From the NCBI RefSeq assembly GCF_000585355.1, contig NZ_KK073873.1, positions 956,703 through 1,020,702 on the forward strand: a DNA stretch of 64,000 nucleotides. Reading direction: 5' to 3'. The position numbers and the translations under genes were made by a program. The DNA is from Xylanibacter oryzae DSM 17970 (GTDB taxonomy: Bacteria; Bacteroidota; Bacteroidia; Bacteroidales; Bacteroidaceae). Positions 28,770-38,003 of this stretch are shown here, one piece after another (the first letter of the stretch is position 1; every line of letters starts with the position of its first letter). The notes below the pieces were generated by a model that did not search any database, was not told where the DNA came from, and saw only the letters and a list, made by a program, of their open reading frames with translations.

Positions 28770-30316
28770 CAAACACATATCGTCGTATACCACCGTATAT
28801 AGAGATAATGGATTGTACTCTGCGTGACGGAGAACAAACTAGTGGTGTTTCGTTTCTTCCCCATGAGAAATTAATGATTGCACGACGACTGCTGAAGGAT
28901 GTTAATGTTGACAGAATTGAAGTAGCATCTGCTAGAGTTTCTGAAGGGGAAAAAGATGCAGTCAAAATGATATGCAGATACGCAGAACATGAAAATATGC
29001 TCAACAGGGTAGAAGTTCTTGGGTTTGTAGACGGAAATTTGTCTATCGATTGGATAAATGATTGTGGTTGTCGAGTGATTAACCTGTTAGCAAAAGGTTC
29101 CTTAAAACACTGTTTGCAACAATTACACAAGAGACCTGAAGAGCATATTGCTGATATAAAGGATTCAATTAATTATGCAAGTCAGAAAAATATGGATGTT
29201 AATCTATATCTTGAAGACTGGAGCAGTGGAATGAAGGATTCACCTGATTATGTTTATCAGCTTATGGATGCATTGGTAAATACCAAAATAAGGCGTTTTC
29301 TATTACCAGACACATTAGGTATCTTAAATCCGTTACAGGTTATAGAATTCTTTAGGAAAATGCTGAAAAGATACCCTGAAGCGCATTTTGATTTTCATGC
29401 ACACAACGATTATGACCTTGCAGTAAGTAATTCACTTGCAGCAGTACTTAGTGGTGCAAAAGGGCTTCACGTAACGGTGAATGGTTTGGGCGAGAGATGT
29501 GGAAATGCGCCATTAGCTAGTGTACAGGTTATACTTAAGGATCAATTTCATGCTAATACAAGCATGAATGAAAGTAAACTTAACGATATAAGTCGTCTTG
29601 TAGAAGGATATTCTGGTATAGCAATTGCACCGAATCAACCGATTGTAGGTGAAAATGTTTTCACTCAAGTGGCAGGAGTACATGCAGATGGTGACAATAA
29701 AGATAATTTATATTGTAATGACCTTATGCCTGAACGTTTTGGGAGAAAAAGAGAATATGCGTTAGGGAAAAATAGTGGCAAGGCTAACATTGCTCGTAAT
29801 TTGCAAGATTTAGGATTGGAGCTTTCACCAGAACAAACCAAAAAGGTTACAAAACGGATTACAGAGCTGGGAGATAGAAAGGAAATCGTAACACCAGATG
29901 ACTTGCCATATATTGTAAGCGATGTACTTAAGCATAATGTACCAGAAGATAAAGTAAAACTTGTAAGTTACATGGTTTCATCTTCTTATGGATTGAAACC
30001 TTTAGCAAGTATTAAAGTCGACATAAATGGAAATGAGTATGAAGCTGATTCAACTGGTGACGGACAGTATGATGCTTTTGTGAAAGCTCTAAGAAAAATA
30101 TACAAGAATGCTTTAAACCGTACATTTCCGACTCTTCAGAATTATGCAGTTACCATACCTCCTGGAGGTAGAACTGATGCTTTGGTTCAGGCGGTTATAA
30201 CGTGGAGGTTTGATGATGGTAAGTATATCCGAACTCGTGGACTAGATGCGGACCAGACAGAAGCAGCTATTAAAGCTACATTCAAGATGCTAAATATATT
30301 AGAAGAGGGTAAATAG
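28766..30316 (+). CDS. LeuA-family condensing enzyme, putative citramalate synthase (CimA-like)
   Basis: A 516-residue protein with an HMGL-like barrel (MDCTLRDGEQTSG at the start, HAHNDYDLA metal motif, NGLGERCGNAP) and a C-terminal LeuA_dimer regulatory domain (about 385-516). It is clearly diverged from the LeuA encoded four genes upstream. The best guess is (R)-citramalate synthase (acetyl-CoA + pyruvate), giving isoleucine without threonine through the same LeuCD and LeuB. A second isopropylmalate or a homocitrate synthase is the alternative. ATGA overlap with leuD. Confidence 0.85.
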   Translation: MTNTYRRIPPYIEIMDCTLRDGEQTSGVSFLPHEKLMIARRLLKDVNVDRIEVASARVSEGEKDAVKMICRYAEHENMLNRVEVLGFVDGNLSIDWINDCGCRVINLLAKGSLKHCLQQLHKRPEEHIADIKDSINYASQKNMDVNLYLEDWSSGMKDSPDYVYQLMDALVNTKIRRFLLPDTLGILNPLQVIEFFRKMLKRYPEAHFDFHAHNDYDLAVSNSLAAVLSGAKGLHVTVNGLGERCGNAPLASVQVILKDQFHANTSMNESKLNDISRLVEGYSGIAIAPNQPIVGENVFTQVAGVHADGDNKDNLYCNDLMPERFGRKREYALGKNSGKANIARNLQDLGLELSPEQTKKVTKRITELGDRKEIVTPDDLPYIVSDVLKHNVPEDKVKLVSYMVSSSYGLKPLASIKVDINGNEYEADSTGDGQYDAFVKALRKIYKNALNRTFPTLQNYAVTIPPGGRTDALVQAVITWRFDDGKYIRTRGLDADQTEAAIKATFKMLNILEEGK

Positions 30317-30341
30317 AAAGTTCAGATAAAAACATAAAATT

Positions 30342-31403
30342 ATGAAATTAAAAATTGCAGTCCTTTCAGGAGATGGAATAGGACCAGAGATTATGGAACA
30401 AGGCGTTAAGATAATGAACGCTATAGCCGAAAAGTTTGATCATCAGGTTGAATATAATGAGGCAATATGTGGAGCACACGCTATAGATGAGGTTGGGGAT
30501 CCTTTTCCGGAAGCTACATTTAAGGCTTGTAAAGATGCTGATGCTGTGCTGTTTGCTGCTGTTGGAGATCCAAAGTTTGATAATGATCCAACAGCAAAGG
30601 TTCGCCCAGAGCAAGGACTCCTTGCGATGCGCAAAAAGTTAGGATTGTTTGCTAATATACGACCTGTACAAACATTCAAATGTCTTGTACATAAATCACC
30701 TTTGAAAGATGAATTGGTTGATGGGGCTGATTTTATATGCATACGTGAACTTACAGGTGGAATGTATTTTGGAGAGAAATATCAAGATAATGATAAAGCT
30801 TATGATACTGATTTATATACACGTCCGGAGATAGTTCGTATATTAAAAGTTGGTTTTGAATATGCTCGTAAACGGAATCATCATCTCACTGTTGTAGATA
30901 AGGCTAACGTACTTGCATCTAGCAGACTATGGCGCCAGATAGCCAAAGAAATGGAGCCTCAATATTCTGATGTTAATGTTGACTATATGTTTGTGGACAA
31001 TGCTTCAATGCGTATGATATCAGAACCAAAATTCTTTGATGTAATGGTAACAGAAAATACATTTGGAGATATTCTAACAGATGAAGGTAGTTGCATCTCC
31101 GGCTCTATGGGACTGTTACCATCTGCATCTACAGGTGAGAGCACACCAGTATTTGAGCCTGTACATGGATCTTGGCCACAAGCTAAAGGTCAGAATATTG
31201 CTAATCCAATAGCTCAGATTCTATCAGTTGCTATGATGCTTGAGTACTTTGATTTGAAAGAAGAAGGTGCTTTAATTCGTAAAGCCGTTAATGCATCATT
31301 GGATGAAAATGTGCGTACACCAGAAATACAGATTGAAGGTGGTGCAAAATATGGTACAAGAGAGGTTGGCTCATGGATTGAAAACTATATAAAGAATAAT
31401 TAA
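30342..31403 (+). CDS. leuB: 3-isopropylmalate dehydrogenase
   Basis: A 353-residue NAD-dependent oxidative decarboxylase making 2-ketoisocaproate. Motifs: GDGIGPEIM, substrate Arg region [24 protein letters not shown], and the Asp-rich metal site [11 protein letters not shown]. Last gene of the leu operon, 25 bp after the CimA-like gene; a weak terminator-like hairpin follows at 31419-31460. Confidence 0.96.
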   Translation: MKLKIAVLSGDGIGPEIMEQGVKIMNAIAEKFDHQVEYNEAICGAHAIDEVGDPFPEATFKACKDADAVLFAAVGDPKFDNDPTAKVRPEQGLLAMRKKLGLFANIRPVQTFKCLVHKSPLKDELVDGADFICIRELTGGMYFGEKYQDNDKAYDTDLYTRPEIVRILKVGFEYARKRNHHLTVVDKANVLASSRLWRQIAKEMEPQYSDVNVDYMFVDNASMRMISEPKFFDVMVTENTFGDILTDEGSCISGSMGLLPSASTGESTPVFEPVHGSWPQAKGQNIANPIAQILSVAMMLEYFDLKEEGALIRKAVNASLDENVRTPEIQIEGGAKYGTREVGSWIENYIKNN

Positions 31404-31418
31404 TTTATTATCATTAGG

Positions 31419-31460
31419 CCACGGATTATGTATTTAAATAAGCACATCGTCTGTGGTTTT
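31419..31460 (+). terminator. Possible terminator after leuB
   Basis: CCACGGA (31419-31425) pairs with TCTGTGG (31450-31456) over seven bases, followed by TTTT. The loop is long (24 nt) so the call is weak. Confidence 0.4.
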
Positions 31461-31476
31461 CTTAATTTATCAGAAT

Positions 31477-32157
31477 ATGAAATACAAATTATATTTATCA
31501 ATAATACTTGTTGCGCTATCAACACAAATGTCAATAGCACAAGAATTCACTAAGTGGAAAGATTCTCTTAATATAGTAAATAAGCAATTGATGTATCATC
31601 AAGATTCTTTAAATCTGCATCTAAATAAGGCTGCAATAAATATTCAGATGGAGCACTGGGATTATGCGATAGATGAGTATAACTTTGTATTAGGAAAGCA
31701 ACCGTTTAACCCCGCTGCTTTGTTTTATCGTGCTTATGCATATGATCATCAGAAAAGATATAAATTCGCACGTGCAGATTATGAGAAACTTTTGAAAATA
31801 TTACCTTTCAACTTTGAGGCACGGTTGTCTCTTGCTCTTGTCAATCAAAAAGATCATCATTATACAGATGCATATGATGTTATTAATCATCTTGTAGAAA
31901 TGTTTCCAGATAGTGCTAATGCATACGCTGGACGTGCTGGTATTGAATCTGAACGAAATATGTATGATGTTGCAATATACGACTATGGTGAAGCAATACA
32001 GCGTGCACCTGATAATACTAATTTATATATAGCACGTGCTAATTTATATATAAAGTTGAATAAGTATAACGAAGCCCGTAATGATCTTGAAGCAGCAGTA
32101 AAAAAGGGCGAAAACCGCGCGGCATTGCGCGAGATGTTCGCCCGTTGTGGAAAGTAA
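31477..32157 (+). CDS. Exported tetratricopeptide repeat protein
   Basis: A 226-residue protein with a signal peptide (LYLSIILVALSTQMSIAQ) and four to five TPR-like units, such as HWDYAIDEYNFVLGKQPFNPAALFY-type helices, then MYDVAIYDYGEAIQ and KYNEARNDLEAAVKKGE. It probably scaffolds a periplasmic or outer-membrane complex. No enzymatic domain. It converges on the purine permease gene. Confidence 0.85.
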   Translation: MKYKLYLSIILVALSTQMSIAQEFTKWKDSLNIVNKQLMYHQDSLNLHLNKAAINIQMEHWDYAIDEYNFVLGKQPFNPAALFYRAYAYDHQKRYKFARADYEKLLKILPFNFEARLSLALVNQKDHHYTDAYDVINHLVEMFPDSANAYAGRAGIESERNMYDVAIYDYGEAIQRAPDNTNLYIARANLYIKLNKYNEARNDLEAAVKKGENRAALREMFARCGK

Positions 32158-32164
32158 ATTTTGT

Positions 32165-33469
32165 TTATCCAAAAATGAACTTCATAACAAACAATATAGA
32201 TAATATGCACAACATAATGTTTAAGTCATGCACTTTGTTTGTACAAAGTTTAATAATAACATATGACAAAATACCAAGGCATATACCGTCTGCAATAGAA
32301 TAGGTGAGTACCATTGTAATCATTGTTATAAAAGAAGGAAAGGCCTCGGAAATATCATTAAGATCTATTTTTTTTATGCTGTCAATCATTAGTACACCAA
32401 CCATTACGAGGGCACCTGATGTTGCTGCAGATGGAATAAGCAAAAATATTGGTGATAATAATAATGATACAATAAAAAGAATTCCTGTAGTGAATGCTGT
32501 GAGGCCTGAACGTCCTCCTTCTGCGATACCGCTTGCACTCTCAACATATGTCGTAATAGTACTACTTCCAAGTAATGCTCCGCAGGTTGTACCGATAGCA
32601 TCACTCATCATAGCTTCACTAACATGTGGTATCTTACCATCAGGTTGAACAATTCCTGTTTTTTCAGCTAATCCTACAAGTGTCCCTATTGTATCAAAGA
32701 TATTTATGATAAGGAGAGAAAATATAATAAGAAACATTTTGAATGTGAAGAATCCGTGAAAATCAAACTTACAGAATATAGGTGCCAAAGAATGAGGTGC
32801 AGATATAGGAGACCAGCCCGTAGGTAAATGTGTAACACCCATAGGAATTCCAACTATAGTGGCAAATATTATTCCAATGAAAAGAGCTCCTTTTACGTTT
32901 CTCCCCATAAGTATTCCACTTACTAAAATGGCAATTATACCAAGAATAGATGTATATGTGAATTGTCCCAGTGCAACGCATGTATTAGGATTTGAAACAA
33001 TTATTCCGGCATTTTTAAAGCCAATGAAAGCAATAAACATACCGATACCTGCAGATATTGCATATCTAAGGCTTTGTGGTATACAATTAAGAATCATTTC
33101 ACGTATATTAAAGAACGTGATAACTAAAAATATTATTCCTTCAACAAGCATTGCTGCAAGAGATTGTTGCCAACTGAGTCCCATGGCCATACATAGTGTA
33201 TAGGCAAAAAATGCGTTAAGTCCCATACTCGGGGCTTGTGCGAAAGGAAGTTTGGCCATGAACGCTAATAACAATGTTGCAATTGCTGATGATAATGCAG
33301 TAGCTGTAAACAACGCTGCTTTATCCATACCTGTAGAAGCTAGTATAGCTGGATTAACAGCAAGTATGTAACTCATAGTAAGGAATGTTGTCGCACCTGC
33401 GATTAATTCTGTCCTTAATCTCATAGTTTTAGGATTAAAACCTAAAAGTTTTTCTAATGTACCAATCAT
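32165..33469 (-). CDS. NCS2-family purine permease (AzgA/PbuG-like)
   Basis: A 434-residue membrane protein with about 12-14 hydrophobic segments. The AzgA-type start (TTFLTMSYILAVNPAIL), QAPSMGLNAFFAYT and the signature GSSTITTYVESASGIAEGG identify adenine/guanine/hypoxanthine permeases, which use proton symport. The specific base cannot be told. It lies 3 bp downstream of the lipid kinase gene on the same strand. Confidence 0.92.
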   Translation of the reverse strand: MIGTLEKLLGFNPKTMRLRTELIAGATTFLTMSYILAVNPAILASTGMDKAALFTATALSSAIATLLLAFMAKLPFAQAPSMGLNAFFAYTLCMAMGLSWQQSLAAMLVEGIIFLVITFFNIREMILNCIPQSLRYAISAGIGMFIAFIGFKNAGIIVSNPNTCVALGQFTYTSILGIIAILVSGILMGRNVKGALFIGIIFATIVGIPMGVTHLPTGWSPISAPHSLAPIFCKFDFHGFFTFKMFLIIFSLLIINIFDTIGTLVGLAEKTGIVQPDGKIPHVSEAMMSDAIGTTCGALLGSSTITTYVESASGIAEGGRSGLTAFTTGILFIVSLLLSPIFLLIPSAATSGALVMVGVLMIDSIKKIDLNDISEAFPSFITMITMVLTYSIADGICLGILSYVIIKLCTNKVHDLNIMLCILSILFVMKFIFG

Positions 33470-33472
33470 GTA

Positions 33473-34507
33473 TTATAATCTATTTAATTTTCTAAGTAAT
33501 AATTTGTTTATTACATAAATTTTTCTGCGTTGTTTTCCAATATCTTCACGTATCAAATTCATGTTATTGAAAAAATCGCTGAATGCATTCAATAAAACAT
33601 TCGGTTGTGTACCATTCTCTGCATCGGGATTGACAATCATCTTTATTCCACAACTTTCAATGTGCACATCCACATCTTTATCAGTGATAATTGGGTCACC
33701 GTCATAGTGAATCACACCTGGTTTTTCCCTATTAATATGTATCTTTTTTGCCTTGAAGGTTTTTATCTTACTGTTTTTGTCAAGAGTCTTATTAAACATA
33801 TCTATGCTAATCTGTGGGGCATCAAACATTGTAAATGGTTCCATAATTATAACATCCATCAGACCATCACTCATTGATGCTTGTGGAGCTATATAAGCAT
33901 TATTACCATATTGTGATGCATTTGCACAAGCTATTAGAAAAGCTTTATACTTATGTTTCCCATTTTCATCCTCTATAATGTAAGTTTCAGGTTTATAATT
34001 TAAACCCTCTTTGAGGACATTCTCAACATATGTAATAGGACCTCGTTTGCCTGCTTCTGCAAATTTCATGCTGATAAAAGCATCAAATCCCATTCCGCAC
34101 GTGCAAAAGAAAGGCATATTGTTAATTATACCATAGTCCAAAGATTCAATCTTACAGTTATTAATAATAGCGATACTTTTATGTATATTAATAGGAATTT
34201 GCAAATGTCTGGCTAAACCGTTACCTGAGCCACATGGAATAATTCCTAAAGCTGTATCTGTATGAACAAGTGATCTTGCTACCTCATTCACAGTACCATC
34301 ACCACCTACAGCTACAACTATAGGATACATATGGTCAACAGACCAATGAGCTATTTCAGCTGCGTGACCTGCATATTCAGTAAACGAAATGTCATAATCA
34401 AACTTTTCTTTATTGATCTTTTTATTGATCAAATCAGGTATGTTTTCTTTATTTTGCGTACCTGAAATAGGGTTGATTATAAACTTTAATTTGATTTTAC
34501 TAGCCAT
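33473..34507 (-). CDS. Diacylglycerol/sphingolipid-type lipid kinase (YegS/DagK fold)
   Basis: A 344-residue cytoplasmic kinase. The N-terminal catalytic domain has VGGDGTVNEVA (nucleotide loop) and IPCGSGNGLARHL, followed by a beta-sandwich domain. Family members phosphorylate diacylglycerol, sphingoid bases or ceramide. It is divergent from serine palmitoyltransferase, so a long-chain base or ceramide substrate is a reasonable inference. The start at MASKIKLKF (34507) was chosen; the upstream 34 codons are AT-rich and contain the -7 box. Confidence 0.87.
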   Translation of the reverse strand: MASKIKLKFIINPISGTQNKENIPDLINKKINKEKFDYDISFTEYAGHAAEIAHWSVDHMYPIVVAVGGDGTVNEVARSLVHTDTALGIIPCGSGNGLARHLQIPINIHKSIAIINNCKIESLDYGIINNMPFFCTCGMGFDAFISMKFAEAGKRGPITYVENVLKEGLNYKPETYIIEDENGKHKYKAFLIACANASQYGNNAYIAPQASMSDGLMDVIIMEPFTMFDAPQISIDMFNKTLDKNSKIKTFKAKKIHINREKPGVIHYDGDPIITDKDVDVHIESCGIKMIVNPDAENGTQPNVLLNAFSDFFNNMNLIREDIGKQRRKIYVINKLLLRKLNRL

Positions 34508-34513
34508 AATTTG

Positions 34514-34521
34514 CAAAAATA
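34514..34521 (-). promoter_or_regulatory. -7 element near lipid kinase start
   Basis: TATTTTTG on the minus strand, only 6 bp from the chosen ATG, implying a very short leader if used. Confidence 0.4.
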
Positions 34522-34615
34522 CAATATTTATATAAATCTTCAACGCTATTTTGAATAAAAAATGACTAAAATAAATATTTCTTTTAAAATTGTGCGATTT
34601 TAATAACATTTTTAC

Positions 34616-34623
34616 TAACTTTG
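34616..34623 (+). promoter_or_regulatory. -7 element of serine palmitoyltransferase promoter
   Basis: TAACTTTG, 46 bp upstream of the ATG at 34670. Confidence 0.6.
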
Positions 34624-34669
34624 CAGCCTATAATTAATATTGTAGAGCAATCTACACCTATTTAATAAG

Positions 34670-35857
34670 ATGGGACAATTACAAGAAAAATACAAAAATT
34701 ATCGCGAACCGCAGAGATATATGTCTGCAGGTGTTTACCCTTACTTCCGTGCTATTACAGGAAAACAAGGTACAGAAGTGCAAATGGAAGGACATAATGT
34801 TCTTATGTTTGGATCCAATGCTTATACAGGTCTTACGGGAGATCAGAGAGTTATAGATGCGGCCAAAAACGCTTTGGAAATTTATGGCTCCGGTTGTGCA
34901 GGAAGTAGATTCCTAAATGGTACATTAGACCTTCATATCAAGCTTGAGAAAGAATTAGCTGAGTTTGAACATAAAGATGAAGCTTTATGCTTCTCAACAG
35001 GTTTCTCTGTTAATTCAGGTGTGATATCAGTTATTTGTGGTAGGGAAGATTATATAATATGTGATGATCGTGACCATGCTAGTATAGTTGATGGTCGTCG
35101 TCTCTCATTCGCAACTTGCCTAAAATACAAACACAACGACATGGAAGACTTAGAAAAGGTCCTTCAAAAGTGTCGTCCAGATGCTATTAAACTTATTATT
35201 GTTGATGGCGTGTTTTCAATGGAGGGTGATTTAGCTAATTTACCTGAAATTGTAAAGCTAAAGCACAAGTACAATGCTTCAATTATGGTTGATGAAGCAC
35301 ATGGCTTAGGAGTTTTTGGAAAAGAGGGAAGAGGTGTTTGTGATCATTTTGGACTTACTGATGATGTAGACTTGATTATGGGCACATTCAGTAAAAGTCT
35401 TGCTAGTATTGGAGGTTTTATAGCATCTGATAAAGATACAATTAACTATCTTCGCCATACATGTCGTACATATATATTTAGTGCGTCAAATACTCCTGCT
35501 GCAACAGCTGCTGCCATGGAAGCATTACACATTATACGTAAAGAACCAGAACGCATAGAGAATCTTTGGAAAGTTACGAACTATGCATTGCGTCGTTTCA
35601 AGGAAGAAAAGTTTGAGATAGGTGAAACACAAAGTCCTATTATTCCTCTTTACGTTAGAGATGTTGATAAAACATTTTTGGTTACAAAGTTAGCATTTGA
35701 TGATGGAGTCTTTATAAATCCTGTTATTCCTCCTGCATGTGCGCCACAAGATACACTAGTAAGATTTGCTTTGATGGCAACTCATACAGAAGAGCAGGTA
35801 GAAAGAGGTGTTCAGGTGCTTAAGAAAATATTCAAAGAGCAAAATATTATAAAATAA
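34670..35857 (+). CDS. spt: Serine palmitoyltransferase (alpha-oxoamine synthase)
   Basis: A 395-residue PLP enzyme condensing L-serine with an acyl-CoA to 3-ketosphinganine, the entry to sphingolipid synthesis typical of Bacteroidales. PLP motifs are MVDEAHGLGVFG and the Schiff-base lysine in GTFSKSLASIGG; YGSGCAGSRFLNGT binds the CoA/serine side. Related enzymes are 8-amino-7-oxononanoate synthase and glycine C-acetyltransferase; the absence of biotin genes and the adjacent lipid kinase favour Spt. Confidence 0.87.
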   Translation: MGQLQEKYKNYREPQRYMSAGVYPYFRAITGKQGTEVQMEGHNVLMFGSNAYTGLTGDQRVIDAAKNALEIYGSGCAGSRFLNGTLDLHIKLEKELAEFEHKDEALCFSTGFSVNSGVISVICGREDYIICDDRDHASIVDGRRLSFATCLKYKHNDMEDLEKVLQKCRPDAIKLIIVDGVFSMEGDLANLPEIVKLKHKYNASIMVDEAHGLGVFGKEGRGVCDHFGLTDDVDLIMGTFSKSLASIGGFIASDKDTINYLRHTCRTYIFSASNTPAATAAAMEALHIIRKEPERIENLWKVTNYALRRFKEEKFEIGETQSPIIPLYVRDVDKTFLVTKLAFDDGVFINPVIPPACAPQDTLVRFALMATHTEEQVERGVQVLKKIFKEQNIIK

Positions 35858-35868
35858 TTGCTGAAAAA

Positions 35869-35900
35869 TTTGCAAGAGTCGAAAAAAGTTCCTACCTTTG
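35869..35900 (+). promoter_or_regulatory. Promoter of tRNA-Pro
   Basis: TTTG (35869-35872) and TACCTTTG (35893-35900) are separated by 20 bp, 33 bp before the tRNA. Confidence 0.75.
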
Positions 35901-35933
35901 CAACCGCAAATGAGAAACAAGGCTCTTAGCAAA

Positions 35934-36007
35934 CGGGGCGTAGCGCAGCCCGGTAGCGCTCCTGGTTTGGGACCAGGCGGCCGCAGGTTCGAATCCTGTC
36001 GCCCCGA
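35934..36007 (+). tRNA. tRNA-Pro (anticodon UGG)
   Basis: Acceptor stem CGGGGCG pairs with CGCCCCG (36000-36006), with discriminator A at 36007. Anticodon stem CCTGG/CCAGG encloses loop TTTGGGA, anticodon TGG. T arm GCAGG-TTCGAAT-CCTGT. CCA is not encoded. Confidence 0.97.
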
Positions 36008-36020
36008 CAAAGATAAAATG

Positions 36021-36054
36021 AAGTGGTTTCTGAGTTTTCAGAGATCACTTTTTT
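36021..36054 (+). terminator. Terminator of tRNA-Pro
   Basis: AAGTGGTTTCTGA (36021-36033) pairs with TCAGAGATCACTT (36038-36050) with one or two G-U, then a T-run. Confidence 0.88.
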
Positions 36055-36640
36055 ATTAATATGTACTTTCCTATTAATATATTCTCAGCTATTTTTAGTC
36101 AGTTTGTAAACTTTGTGATTTAACAATCAGGACTCTCTTTTGTATAAAAAGCATATCTTTAGAGCATCCCCAAAAAGTCATTAGATTTTAAATAAATTTT
36201 GTTCATGTTCTTTCTAGCCGAATACTGATTATTTTTTAATTTACTTATTCGATTGGGATAATTATTAAGTTTTAAGACTTTAACATAAATCAGACACTCT
36301 TAAATAAATGAAATCATTAAAATGAATATCCAAATTATTCTATCTATTATATCCAGAAAAACAATAGATTTTTCTTTCTGAGACCATATACCAAAATGCC
36401 GATAAGTACTTTTATTTATGTGTAATCTAGGTGAAAGCATATTAATATATGAAATACGGTATCCAGTAGTTACAAATTCCCCAAAGGGCTATATCGTAAG
36501 AATAGATGGAACCGTTATAGTAATTTATACTTGGAACTAAAGCATTAGGAGTAATAGATATTGAAAAAATACCAGAGCACAAAAGCATAAGGGCAGAGTA
36601 CTACATAAGAATATCAGTTTGAACAACAAAGAAAGTGATG
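36055..36640. other. AT-rich intergenic region with possible decayed coding remnant
   Basis: No intact gene of meaningful length was seen. On the plus strand, about 36445-36620 reads as two short peptide-like stretches in different frames (one containing SPKGYIVRIDGTVIV, the other ALGVIDIEKIPEHKSIR), compatible with an old frameshifted gene fragment. No family is recognised. Confidence 0.3.
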
Positions 36641-37900
36641 TTATTTAAAATCAATACTAGCATATCCAACTAATAGATCTGTTCTGCCACCTAATTTTCT
36701 ATAATATACCAGTGCTTGATATTTGTTCTCAGTTTGATAGAAAGATGGCTCAATTCCATCTGGGAGATATTTTCCTGTATTATCAATAACGATGTATCGA
36801 TATGAGTAATATCCCTGTTTTTGCAATAATGAGATATTGTAACTTCTGTCTTTACTTTCGTAAGACATTTTATATTCACTAGCATCATAATTGTTTGTCC
36901 AGTTGCCGTTAATCATAATACAGCAGTTCTTATTAAGGAAGTCTATTTGTTTTATATTGTCTGAATCCATTTTAAGTTTATAATTTACCTGTACATAATC
37001 ACAAGTTATATCATTATCTTGATTGGTACTATTGCGTACGCAAAAAGCTCCATTTGCATCTTCATCATAAATATAGTTTATTCTAGGAAAATTAACAAAA
37101 GGGAAAACATTATATTTATTTCCATCCCAAGTTATATGTTCAATGCCCATAGTTGGGTGATTTGTTGATAAAGCCTCGAATTTGTAGTATTCATTTCCGG
37201 CATTGAATATAAGATTTTTATTATGAATCCATTTTATACCATCATTTCTTATATAATCTGGTTTAGCATCTGTAATACTTTCACCATTTAGTCCATTCTG
37301 AATAACTATTGTATGGATTTGTTCTATAGGATTAGTAATACTTATTCCATTATAATTTACATCCATATTAACTTGTTGATGACTTCTATTGATATCAATA
37401 TCCGTGTTTGTAGTAATACTAAGTCCAACATTCATCAACGGCTCAAGTATCATAAATCTAGCTTCAATTACTTTTTTATTATTTTTATCTTGATCAAAGA
37501 CAAGAAGTTTATAATTTCCACTCATTGTCAGTTTGCACTTTTCATTAGGTATCGTAATTGAATAATGAGTGTACGGAACATTAGTATTAATAGATTCCTC
37601 ATAATTGTCAATAGTGTTATTATTGAATCCATTTATGTAATCAGCTTCTAGTAAATTATTTGAAAGAGCCCAATTCGCGTCACAATGTTCTATTTTGTAT
37701 ATATATCTGTGATAGGTATGCGAAAGTTGGTCAAATGACACATTTAAACATTCATTGTTATTAAGTTTCATTATTGGTATTGACAACCAATCATCGTTGA
37801 TAATAACTTGAAGTGACTTTATATCATTATCATAAATGATATGTGCACTAATTCTACACGCTGTTATGCAGATAAATAATAATAATAAGGACTTTTTCAT
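36641..37900 (-). CDS. DUF5103 protein, type IX secretion plug-like
   Basis: A 419-residue exported protein with a signal peptide (LLLLFICITACRISA). The region HTYHRYIYKIEHCDANW through NNTIDNYEES and TNVPYTHYSI is the DUF5103 hallmark, and the later part is beta-rich. The family includes the plug protein that closes the SprA channel of the T9SS in the absence of substrate. The start at 37900 begins the signal peptide; the longer reading adds 22 residues upstream of and across the promoter. A T9SS substrate-like tail is encoded at 59183-59626. Confidence 0.85.
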   Translation of the reverse strand: MKKSLLLLFICITACRISAHIIYDNDIKSLQVIINDDWLSIPIMKLNNNECLNVSFDQLSHTYHRYIYKIEHCDANWALSNNLLEADYINGFNNNTIDNYEESINTNVPYTHYSITIPNEKCKLTMSGNYKLLVFDQDKNNKKVIEARFMILEPLMNVGLSITTNTDIDINRSHQQVNMDVNYNGISITNPIEQIHTIVIQNGLNGESITDAKPDYIRNDGIKWIHNKNLIFNAGNEYYKFEALSTNHPTMGIEHITWDGNKYNVFPFVNFPRINYIYDEDANGAFCVRNSTNQDNDITCDYVQVNYKLKMDSDNIKQIDFLNKNCCIMINGNWTNNYDASEYKMSYESKDRSYNISLLQKQGYYSYRYIVIDNTGKYLPDGIEPSFYQTENKYQALVYYRKLGGRTDLLVGYASIDFK

Positions 37901-37922
37901 AGTGATCAAACATATTATGTCA

Positions 37923-37930
37923 CAAAAATA
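37923..37930 (-). promoter_or_regulatory. -7 element of DUF5103 gene
   Basis: TATTTTTG on the minus strand, 22 bp upstream of the ATG at 37900. Confidence 0.5.
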
Positions 37931-37944
37931 CGCAATAATATAAT

Positions 37945-37983
37945 AAAAAAGAAATTCCCACAACATATTCTGTTGTGGGAATT
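37945..37983 (-). terminator. Terminator of the GGGtGRT operon
   Basis: On the minus strand AATTCCCACAACA (71-83 of the 37900s) pairs perfectly over 13 bases with TGTTGTGGGAATT (37953-37965), loop of 5, followed by a T-run near 37945-37950. Confidence 0.92.
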
Positions 37984-38003
37984 CATTATTAAAGAATCTT
38001 TGA

